This document shows, one piece after another, positions 57,699-64,000 of a stretch of 64,000 bases of DNA. This DNA is from Limnoraphis robusta CS-951. GTDB taxonomy: Bacteria; Cyanobacteriota; Cyanobacteriia; Cyanobacteriales; Microcoleaceae. The translations under genes and the position numbers were made by a program. The notes beneath the pieces were generated by a model. The model saw only the letters and a program-made list of their open reading frames with translations. It was not told the DNA's origin and made no database searches. The stretch covers positions 14,083 to 78,082 of the forward strand of contig NZ_LATL02000068.1 in NCBI RefSeq assembly GCF_000972705.2. Reading direction: 5' to 3'. Position 1 is the stretch's first letter. Each line of letters begins with the position of its first letter.

Positions 57699-59050
57699 AA
57701 AAAAACACCGCTCCACCTTCTAAGAAAATTAACTTACAAGATTATACAATCTTGATTGTTGATGATCATCCAACCAATTTAAAAATTGCCGTTGATTATT
57801 TAGAAACTTGCGGTTTAACCGTTCTCGTCTCTCAAGATGGCGAAAGTGCCTTAAAACGGACTCAATTTGCTCATCCTCATCTCATCTTATTAGATGTATT
57901 AATGCCGGGAATTGATGGGTTTGAAACCTGTCGTCGTCTAAAAGCTAACCCCGAAACTGAAGATATTCCGGTGATCTTTATGACAGCTTTAGCGAGTGCT
58001 GAAGATCAAGTTAAAGGCTTTGAAGTTGGTGGCGTTGACTACATTACAAAACCCATTCAGCATGAAGAAGTCTTAGCAAGAGTAACCACTCATTTGCAAA
58101 TTCAAGCTTTATATCAAAAATTGGAGGAACAGAATCAAAATTTACAGCAAAAAGTTATCGAACGCACGGCTGAACTTTCCCAAGCATTAGCTGACTTACA
58201 ACAGTCTCAAATTAAGTTAGTTCAAAGTGAAAAAATGTCAGCTTTAGGTCAACTGGTGGCGGGAGTAGCCCACGAAATTAATAATCCTCTGAGTTGTTTG
58301 ACAGGAAACCTAAAACACGCCACCGAATATATTCAAGATTTACTTGAACATTTACACCTCTATCAACAGCAGTTTAAGAGTCCTGGAGACACTATTACTA
58401 CTCATGCTGAAGAAATCGAGTTAGAATATATAAAAGATGATCTTCCCAAAGTTATTGTCTCTCTCGAAGAAGCAACACAACGCATTCACGATATTAGTAA
58501 AAGTCTCTATCTTTTCTCCCACTCCGATACTTCTAAGAAAGTTCATTTTGACCTACATCAAGGCATTGAAAGCACTCTAACTATCTTAAAACATCGCTTA
58601 AAAGCCAATAAAAATCGTTCTGAAATCCAGATTATCAAAGACTATGCAAATTTACCCTTAGTTGAATGTTATCCGGGACAAATGAATCAAGTTTTTATGA
58701 ATTTAATCGCTAATGCTATTGACGCTTTAGATGACAATAGTCTCGTCGAAAACGCTGCCTTAAATCATTCGATGAATCCCCCGAAAATAACCCTTACAAC
58801 TTGGGAAGATCAACAAAATCAGCAAGTAATCATCTCCATTAAAGATAATGGCTTAGGAATGTCTGAAACTCTCCAAGACCAAATCTTTAGTTATTTATTT
58901 ACCACTAAACCTATTGGAAAAGGAACAGGCTTGGGTTTATCAATTTCTCGTCAAATTGTTGTCGAAAAACATCAGGGGAAACTCAACTGTGTTTCTTCAC
59001 CCGGAAAAGGAGCAGAGTTTATCATCGAACTTCCCATCTGTTCTGAATAA
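57695..59050 (+). CDS. REC-histidine kinase (soluble)
   Basis: 451 residues. An N-terminal REC domain has [18 protein letters not shown] and [15 protein letters not shown] with acceptor D67; [16 protein letters not shown] completes it. A coiled coil (residues about 150-175) leads to His[18 protein letters not shown] (H193) and a HATPase with [13 protein letters not shown] and [11 protein letters not shown]. Cytosolic. It probably takes phosphate from the preceding hybrid kinase and passes it on through its own kinase core, an arrangement common in cyanobacterial phosphorelays. The genes overlap by four bases. Confidence 0.94.
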   Translation: MKKNTAPPSKKINLQDYTILIVDDHPTNLKIAVDYLETCGLTVLVSQDGESALKRTQFAHPHLILLDVLMPGIDGFETCRRLKANPETEDIPVIFMTALASAEDQVKGFEVGGVDYITKPIQHEEVLARVTTHLQIQALYQKLEEQNQNLQQKVIERTAELSQALADLQQSQIKLVQSEKMSALGQLVAGVAHEINNPLSCLTGNLKHATEYIQDLLEHLHLYQQQFKSPGDTITTHAEEIELEYIKDDLPKVIVSLEEATQRIHDISKSLYLFSHSDTSKKVHFDLHQGIESTLTILKHRLKANKNRSEIQIIKDYANLPLVECYPGQMNQVFMNLIANAIDALDDNSLVENAALNHSMNPPKITLTTWEDQQNQQVIISIKDNGLGMSETLQDQIFSYLFTTKPIGKGTGLGLSISRQIVVEKHQGKLNCVSSPGKGAEFIIELPICSE

Positions 59051-59105
59051 AATCAATCAGATGTCAATCCCCTATCGAATAGTCAGATAAAAACTGCTCA
59101 ATCTT

Positions 59106-59244
<139 letters not shown>

Positions 59245-59254
59245 TAATCATTTT

Positions 59255-59953
59255 TTACGCCATCAGTTCATCATACTTTCGGCGAACTTCTCGAATATCT
59301 TCCCACATCAACCATTTGGGCTTTCCCGGTTCCTTTGAAGGATTTCTGAGCAAATAAGCCGGATGAAAAATCGGCATACATAAGCGTCCTTCCAATTCTC
59401 TCCACTGACCCCTAATTTTAGTAATCCCTTGTTTTTCTGCTAATAACGACTTAACTGCTGTCGCTCCCGTTAACAAAATAATCTGCGGATTAACTAAGCG
59501 AATTTGTTCTAATAAATAAGGTTTACAAGCCTCTATTTCTTGAGTCGTTGGGGTGCGATTTTCCGGCGGACGACAACGAATGGCATTAGAAATATAAACC
59601 TCTCGTTCGGTACTCAAACCCACAGATTCTAAAATTTTATCTAACAGTTGACCGGATTTTCCAACAAACGGTAAACCTTGTTCATCTTCATTTTGACCCG
59701 GTGCTTCCCCAACAATCATAATTGCAGCTTGAAGATTTCCTCGTCCGATCACAGCATTTGTGCGATTATTTCCCAGTACACAACGATGACATTGATTACA
59801 ATCAGCAGCAATTTCATCTAAATTTTGGTAAGTTCCTGGAGGAATAGCAACCTCAGCATCTGTTGGAATTTTATCCCGATTAACATTTGTTGGAGTAGGA
59901 GTAGCACCCGACTCGGCAAAATCAAATAAACTGAGTTGTTGATCATCCGACAT
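59255..59953 (-). CDS. Uracil-DNA glycosylase, family 4 (iron-sulfur)
   Basis: About 232 residues from the ATG at 59953 (SDDQQLSLFDFAE); an upstream ATG at 59989 adds 12 residues with no conservation expected. Motifs: CNQCHRCVLGNNR (cluster cysteines), GEAPGQNEDEQGLPFVGKSGQLL (uracil pocket), YISNAIRCRPPENR and the IFHPAYLLRNPS loop. It removes uracil from DNA as the first step of base excision repair. A protein-interaction tail (LSLFDF) is present at the N-terminus. It converges with the REC-kinase gene across the repeat element. Confidence 0.93.
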   Translation of the reverse strand: MSDDQQLSLFDFAESGATPTPTNVNRDKIPTDAEVAIPPGTYQNLDEIAADCNQCHRCVLGNNRTNAVIGRGNLQAAIMIVGEAPGQNEDEQGLPFVGKSGQLLDKILESVGLSTEREVYISNAIRCRPPENRTPTTQEIEACKPYLLEQIRLVNPQIILLTGATAVKSLLAEKQGITKIRGQWRELEGRLCMPIFHPAYLLRNPSKEPGKPKWLMWEDIREVRRKYDELMA

Positions 59954-60070
59954 AAATTTAAAAGCTGAAGTCACAGTATATAGAAACATTGTTAAGTCTA
60001 GACCGATTCAGTTGCAACTCTCAAGTTCGGCGATCAATATTAAGATTAAGAAAGATACTGTTCGCCGATC

Positions 60071-60736
60071 ATGTTCTCAACCCCCCCTTTTGACGATCGC
60101 ACACAGGCAGGCCAGGAACTCGCCGAAGCCATTGAGCAACAAATAACCCTCTATCCCCCCAAACAAAGCGATCGCCTGATCGTCTACGCCCTTCCCCGAG
60201 GCGGTTTACCCGTTGCTGAACCTGTGGCTCGTCGTCTAAACTGTCCCCTAGATGTCATTGTTGCTAAAAAAATCACTCATCCCGATAACCCCGAACTCGC
60301 CTTGGGTGCCGTTACCGCAGAAGGCTATGTGCTATGGTCTCCCAAACGCCGCCCCCCGAACTTGGATCTCCGGCAAACCCTGTTACATCAAGCTCATGGT
60401 AAAGCCTTAGATCAGTTGGCACAATTTTCGCCCTATTGTCCTGAAATTAGCCCTGAGAAGGCTTTAACTATTATTGTAGATGATGGGATTGCCACAGGCT
60501 TAACGATCGCCGTAGCGGTTAAATCTCTGAAATACAAAAACCCCAGCGAAATTTGGATCGGTGTACCCGTTGCTCCCCAAGATTTGCTAGAAACGCTACA
60601 ACGGTGCTGTGATCGCCTGATAGTTTTAAAATCACCCCGTCTTTTTTTCAGCGTTAGTCGATTTTACCAAGAATTTTCTCAAGTTGAAACTGAAATGGCG
60701 ATCGCTCATTTAAAGCGTCAAACCGAATGGCTTTAG
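60071..60736 (+). CDS. Phosphoribosyltransferase domain protein
   Basis: 221 residues of the type I PRTase fold. The PRPP-binding motif is IIVDDGIATGLTIAVAV and the pyrophosphate/hood part ALPRGGLPVAEPVARRLNCPLDVIVAKKI with the conserved Arg-Gly-Gly. LALGAVTAEGYVL follows. It belongs to the group annotated as PRTase with unknown base acceptor, often next to dienelactone hydrolase domains; none here. Cytosolic. It stands alone, with a 309-bp gap (60737-61045) before the next gene in which I see no other gene. Confidence 0.9.
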   Translation: MFSTPPFDDRTQAGQELAEAIEQQITLYPPKQSDRLIVYALPRGGLPVAEPVARRLNCPLDVIVAKKITHPDNPELALGAVTAEGYVLWSPKRRPPNLDLRQTLLHQAHGKALDQLAQFSPYCPEISPEKALTIIVDDGIATGLTIAVAVKSLKYKNPSEIWIGVPVAPQDLLETLQRCCDRLIVLKSPRLFFSVSRFYQEFSQVETEMAIAHLKRQTEWL

Positions 60737-61045
60737 AGTAGTGATCAGTCGTTAAAGATTTTTGATCAGCATAAAAATTCAGATCATTTTCTTGAAATAA
60801 AAGCCTTTTAAATCAGAGTAAATGCCGGATAGACTGTTTTTTATTGAGCTGATTTCTGGCTTGATCTATCTCTTCAGTAAGAGTTAAGGAGTCAACAAGT
60901 TCTAGCGGAGGGTTGATTGAGAATCCCTAGCGATTCGTTATTGTTAAATAGTGTGATCACAGATCAAAGCTGGTTAACTCTTTAAACCAAGAGCTATCAG
61001 CAAATACTTTACAGCAAACACTAATCCGAAAGGAGATAACAAATC

Positions 61046-61333
61046 GTGAAATTTTCTAATCTAACTAAGCTAGTCGGCGTTAGCGCACTGTCCTTGAGCC
61101 TCAGCATTCTGCCTATGGTTAACCCAGCTTCTGCTCAAACGGGTACAACCGATGACAGAATCCCGACTACTAATTATGTTGAGTCTGACGATGATTTTGA
61201 CTGGGGTTGGCTGGGTCTACTCGGTCTGGCGGGTCTGGCAGGTCTAGCTGGCAAGAAGCGCGATAATGATGATGTGCGCTACCGTGAGCCTAATGTAACT
61301 CGCACGGGTACGACTACTGGCTACCGTGAATAA
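61046..61333 (+). CDS. WGxxGxxG-CTERM small exported protein
   Basis: 95 residues beginning with GTG at 61046, with a strong ribosome site (AAGGAGAT, about nine bases upstream). A signal peptide (VGVSALSLSLSILPMVNPASAQ) precedes an Asp-rich spacer and the anchor segment DFDWGWLGLLGLAGLAGLAG followed by KKR. This tripartite W-G-x-x-G-x-x-G helix plus basic tail defines the WGxxGxxG-CTERM family. Here about 30 more residues (RYREPNVTRTGTTTGYRE) follow the basic stop, which is longer than usual. Probably membrane-anchored; function unknown. A terminator lies at 61482. Confidence 0.9.
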   Translation: MKFSNLTKLVGVSALSLSLSILPMVNPASAQTGTTDDRIPTTNYVESDDDFDWGWLGLLGLAGLAGLAGKKRDNDDVRYREPNVTRTGTTTGYRE

Positions 61334-61481
61334 CCGCTCCTACGAGGTTTCTATTAAGTTGCGCTTCTGACCCACATTTTGAATTTTACAACTCGATTGA
61401 TTGTGTTGGGTTTTGCTTGCGCTCAACCTAACTCACTCCTTATGACTCCTTGGGGAAACGAATTGAATAACCATGATCATG

Positions 61482-61514
61482 GGAGAGGTAACAAACACCT
61501 CTCCTTAATTTTTT
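61482..61514 (+). terminator. Rho-independent terminator after the WGxxGxxG gene
   Basis: GGAGAGGT (61482-61489) and ACCTCTCC (61497-61504) form a perfect stem with a seven-base loop, followed by TTAATTTTTT. It ends the upstream transcript about 150 bp after the stop and isolates it from the sigma-factor gene. Confidence 0.85.
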
Positions 61515-61574
61515 GAATTCAACATGAATATTGGGGGGTTCTCAGACGGACTATCAACCCTGAGCTAGAATTGG

Positions 61575-61604
61575 GGAACATACGGAACTTGGCTGACGTC
61601 AGTT
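61575..61604 (+). promoter_or_regulatory. Possible ECF-type promoter and palindromic operator before the sigma gene
   Basis: GGAAC occurs at 61575-61579 and 61584-61588, the usual -35 word of ECF sigma promoters, and CGTC at 61597-61600 could serve as -10. The perfect palindrome TGACGTCA (61594-61601) overlaps that region, 18 bp before the start codon. This would suit autoregulation by the encoded sigma factor. Spacing is close to but not exactly the standard 16-17 bp. Confidence 0.3.
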
Positions 61605-61619
61605 GAAAGGGAATGTTTG

Positions 61620-62297
61620 ATGAGCCAAGTTCCATCCATGAGTGAAACCATATCTATATCCTGGTCTGCGGCTGAGGCGACCGTTCCTCAACAAGTGTTA
61701 TTGCCCCCAGAAAAGCTCTCTAACTATGACCTGATCTTGCGATGTCAGGAAGGAGTACAACCCGATCGAGCAGCTTTTACTGAACTCCTGCGTCGGTATC
61801 AAGTTCATGTCGATAAGGTATTGTACCATTTGGCTCCAGACTGGCAAGATCGTTCCGATTTGGCTCAAGAAATCTGGATTCGCGTTTATCGCAATATCAA
61901 ACGTCTCCAAGAACCCGCTAAGTTTCGCGGCTGGTTGAGTCGAATTGCCACCAACCTGTTTTATGACGAACTCCGCAAGCGCAAACGGGTCAAACCGCCT
62001 CTATCCCTCGATGCACCCCGTTGTATTGAAGATGGTGAGGTTGAGTGGGAGATTCCGGCTGAACGCCCAGGGCCAGATGATGATCTGAGTACCCGAGAAT
62101 TTTATGATTGTCTACATGAGGCGATCGCTGATTTGCCCGAAGTGTTTCGCACGACAATTGTTTTGCGGGAAATTGAGGGTTTAGCCTACGAAGAAATCGC
62201 TGAAATTACAGGGGTTTCTCTCGGAACGGTTAAATCGAGAATTGCCCGAGCGCGTCAACGCTTACAAAGTCAGTTACAACCTTATCTAAATAGCTAG
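61620..62297 (+). CDS. sigG: ECF RNA polymerase sigma factor, SigG type
   Basis: 225 residues from ATG 61620 (a TTG one codon upstream is not needed). An N-terminal extension of about 35 residues precedes sigma region 2 (FTELLRRYQVHVDKVLYHLA, DRSDLAQEIWIRVYRNIKRL, KFRGWLSRIATNLFYDELRKR) and region 4 (LPEVFRTTIVLREIEGLAYEEIAEITGVSLGTVKSRIARARQRL). The sequence strongly recalls cyanobacterial SigG, which responds to envelope or related stress. The anti-sigma gene follows at 62468. Confidence 0.9.
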   Translation: MSQVPSMSETISISWSAAEATVPQQVLLPPEKLSNYDLILRCQEGVQPDRAAFTELLRRYQVHVDKVLYHLAPDWQDRSDLAQEIWIRVYRNIKRLQEPAKFRGWLSRIATNLFYDELRKRKRVKPPLSLDAPRCIEDGEVEWEIPAERPGPDDDLSTREFYDCLHEAIADLPEVFRTTIVLREIEGLAYEEIAEITGVSLGTVKSRIARARQRLQSQLQPYLNS

Positions 62298-62467
62298 AAA
62301 AATCTGTAAAGGCAGATTTCCTTAATCGGAGATTGATAGGCTATTTAGTAAAATCGTTAAGAGATCAAAATGTATCACTCAAGCGCTTTTCTCCCCAAAT
62401 TTCAACAATAATAGATTTGTTCAATGATTTTAATTTCATTCACCTAAATTTCCGGGGAGGTGTTACC

Positions 62468-63040
62468 ATGAAGCCGAACTTTGAGTCCTATAACCATCAG
62501 GAAAAAAACAACAACCCAGCGTTAAACAGGGAAGGACAAATGCAACATCCGTCTGATGGCGAACTGAGCGACTATCACTATGAACTGCTCAGTGCCTACA
62601 TTGATGGTGAGGCGAACGCAGAAGAACGTCGCCAAGTCGAACAGTGGTTAGCGACTGATCCCCAGGTGAAAAGCTGCTATAACCAACTGCTACAGCTTAG
62701 TTCTCAGTGGCAGAGTATGCCCGTGCCAAGTTCTCAACAATCTACCCCCGATCTACTCGCTCAACAGGTCTTTGAGGAGGTCAATACTCGTCGAACTCAC
62801 CGCCTGGTGGGTTGGAGTGGAACGGCAATTGCTGCTCTATTTATAGCTGCTGTATCGGGTGTAACTTTTGGCAGTTTTTCTCGAATTCCGCAGTTTGCTT
62901 CTCAACCGAATACTGCTCCTGAACCCCTCAAAATTGCCCTGAATGAGCCGATTGTTCCGATGATTCGATCTGATGCGGCAAGTATTACAGTCAATCAACC
63001 GATTATTCCCATTCCTAAACCCCCGATTTCTAACCCTTAA
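62468..63040 (+). CDS. Anti-sigma factor partner of the ECF sigma factor
   Basis: 190 residues from the ATG at 62468, chosen for the strong GGGGAGG ribosome site 8-14 bases upstream; the open frame reaches back to 62333. The cytosolic N-terminal part has the ASD-like stretch YHYELLSAYIDGEANAEERRQVEQWLATDPQV, without the CxxC of zinc anti-sigmas. One membrane helix (GTAIAALFIAAVSGVTFGSF, about residues 125-145) and a proline-rich periplasmic tail follow. It should hold the SigG-type factor at the membrane. Its stop overlaps the convergent GGCT gene by four bases. Confidence 0.85.
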   Translation: MKPNFESYNHQEKNNNPALNREGQMQHPSDGELSDYHYELLSAYIDGEANAEERRQVEQWLATDPQVKSCYNQLLQLSSQWQSMPVPSSQQSTPDLLAQQVFEEVNTRRTHRLVGWSGTAIAALFIAAVSGVTFGSFSRIPQFASQPNTAPEPLKIALNEPIVPMIRSDAASITVNQPIIPIPKPPISNP

Positions 63041-63480
63041 TTCTCAATTCTGTGTCTTTTCTGTTCGGCGTGAACTTCTGAACTCCAGTTGCCATCAGGG
63101 AGGTAAACGCCATTATATTGCTGAATTTTAGCAGTATTCATCAGATAAATCCAGGCAACCTTTAAGGGTTCTCCGTCGGGGCAGAAGGTTTGGATTTTTT
63201 GGCGTTGATATTCATTTTGTTCAGGCGGGCGATGAGGTTGATAATCTTCTAAGGGATCTAAATCAGCAAAAATTGAGGCATCTGTAAACGAAAGGATGAC
63301 TCCGCAGACGTAGCCTTCCCCTTCTCTCATCGCCGGATAGCCTAATGATAAGTCAAACAGTTGACCCTGTGCGATCGCCGCCTGTTCCTGAATCACTCGA
63401 CTGGCGCAATATCGCTGATAATTGCGTTCACCCGGTTTGAGCGTACCATAGACAAAAATGTGAATCAAATCTTCTTGCAT
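63037..63480 (-). CDS. Gamma-glutamylcyclotransferase family protein
   Basis: 147 residues of the GGCT/AIG2 fold: HIFVYGTLKPGERNYQRYCA with the YGTLxxG nucleotide/substrate loop, GQLFDLSLGYPAMREGEGYVCGVIL, with Glu as the likely general acid, and FADLDPLEDYQ. Members cyclise gamma-glutamyl amines to 5-oxoproline or act on similar peptides; the exact substrate is unknown. Cytosolic. Convergent to the anti-sigma gene with a four-base overlap at the stops. Confidence 0.9.
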   Translation of the reverse strand: MQEDLIHIFVYGTLKPGERNYQRYCASRVIQEQAAIAQGQLFDLSLGYPAMREGEGYVCGVILSFTDASIFADLDPLEDYQPHRPPEQNEYQRQKIQTFCPDGEPLKVAWIYLMNTAKIQQYNGVYLPDGNWSSEVHAEQKRHRIEN

Positions 63481-63578
63481 CCCCTCAGATCCCCAGATTA
63501 TTCAAGAAGCTATTAGATATCATATTTATTAAGATTTGTCAATATACAGAACAAGAAAGCTTCTACAAGGGTATTGGG

Positions 63579-63905
63579 TTGACAGTTCCCTCCATAAACG
63601 AAGGGGGATTTTTGATTCATAAACCTGTCGTCTCTAGGTTAAAGGGACGCCTCAAGTGGGGTGGATAACATCAAAAAATTGCCGATTTCAACAATTAAGT
63701 TATCCGTTGTCACCCACCCGACAACCCATATTAATTTAACTAAAGTAGAGGGAGCCAAATTAGGAGAAAGTTCCTCTAATAACCTGTCTAAAGGCTGAGG
63801 ATTTTTCAGGTACTTTTCAACACGATCAGCCGTTTTTGAGTTGAAATTTACCTGGCAGCTAAGGGGGGAATAATTGACTCCAAAATCCTAAATGGAGTTT
63901 CAGCT
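63579..63905 (-). mobile_element. Possible degenerate transposase-less IS200/IS605-like element
   Basis: The left limit reads TTGACAGTTCCCTCCATAAA followed by GGGGGATT and GATTCATAAACCTGTCG, comparable with TTGACAT-hairpin-GATTCCTAAACCTCACG at 47515. The right limit has a hairpin ACTCCA/TGGAGT and GTTTCAG, like GGTTTCAG at 47870. Between them lies a GTGGATAAC...GTTATCC inverted repeat but no gene. The overall layout mirrors the 47515 element, but identity is low, so this is tentative. Confidence 0.3.
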
Positions 63906-63918
63906 TATATATTAGCTT

Positions 63919-64000
63919 ATTGACATACTCCCCATTTCTAAAGAAAGGGGATTCTCCAAGCCTCACGGCTTTGGATTACTGATTCATTGACAACCCTTAC
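63919..64000 (-). mobile_element. End of an IS200/IS605-type element running off the window
   Basis: TTGACATACTCCCCATTTCT is followed by a hairpin CCCC-ATTTCTAAAGAAA-GGGG and then GATTCTCCAAGCCTCACGG. This is the classical right-end sequence of cyanobacterial IS200/IS605 (tnpB) elements, oriented with the transposase gene to the right on the minus strand. The rest lies outside the window. Confidence 0.6.

Noticed and set aside
57695..57720. ACACCGCTCC at the start of the REC-kinase gene, similar to the small-RNA hairpin arm
   Set aside because: Only about ten bases match, without the rest of the hairpin, so chance similarity is likely; a base-pairing target is possible but unsupported.

Overview
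The window is chromosomal DNA of a cyanobacterium, most likely a filamentous Oscillatoriales-type one (Lyngbya/Limnoraphis, Planktothrix or Arthrospira relatives); genus cannot be fixed by reading. The evidence is the very frequent HIP1 octamer GCGATCGC (more than 20 copies, both strands), moderately low GC, and families typical of cyanobacteria and chloroplasts: Tab2/Atab2, DUF760, DUF3181, an ARC6-like IMS domain, a SigG-type ECF sigma factor, a phytochrome kinase and WGxxGxxG-CTERM. An alternative (Na+-type) F-ATPase relic and a glucoside-binding lipoprotein weakly suggest a salt-adapted ancestry.

Layout. 1-5.2 kb: end of a Tab2 gene, a Cache-HAMP-PAS hybrid histidine kinase and a GT4 glycosyltransferase. 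5.3-9.7 kb: GT2-membrane fusion, DUF547 lipoprotein, DJ-1/PfpI protein, IMS-domain protein. 10.0-14.5 kb: zorA-zorB-zorC core of a Zorya anti-phage system, with zorC frameshifted and no zorD. 14.6-16.6 kb: decayed ferrous iron uptake locus (feoA ghost, feoA, gutted feoB). 16.7-20.5 kb: MntA-HepT toxin-antitoxin pair and sbcC. 20.7-23.8 kb: small stress-type proteins, an OB-fold-like lipoprotein and remains of an N-ATPase operon. 23.8-27.8 kb: biliverdin-type phytochrome kinase operon with a REC-GGDEF protein. 28-36 kb: transaldolase, UspA, P2-type ATPase, DUF5872 protein, divergent pyruvate kinase. 36-41.7 kb: CHAT-TPR protein, amino-acid-type binding protein, DUF3181, 2TM protein, moaC. 41.8 kb: tRNA-Arg(ACG). 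42-47 kb: DUF2141, DUF760, MFS transporter, a nested tandem repeat and a sugar-type binding lipoprotein. 47.2-47.9 kb: two tandem candidate small RNAs and a transposase-less IS200/IS605-like element. 47.9-54 kb: SDH-type serine protease, prolyl oligopeptidase, small hypotheticals, a kptA relic, a DEDDh exonuclease and a GNAT protein. 54-59 kb: BMP-type binding lipoprotein followed by two overlapping histidine kinase genes. 59.1-63.5 kb: ITR-bounded repeat, family 4 uracil-DNA glycosylase, phosphoribosyltransferase, WGxxGxxG protein, SigG-type sigma and anti-sigma pair, gamma-glutamylcyclotransferase. The right edge carries the end of another IS200/IS605-type element.

Themes. The window is rich in multi-domain signalling proteins (four histidine kinases, one diguanylate cyclase, one ECF sigma/anti-sigma pair) and in gene decay: feoB, a feoA copy, three pieces of an N-ATPase operon, kptA and zorC are all broken or relic. 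The strongest candidates for something less described are the zorABC locus without its effector, the tandem C-rich small-RNA candidates at 47.2-47.5 kb, and the BMP binding protein apparently dedicated to a pair of histidine kinases. All function calls come from reading motifs; no database search was run.
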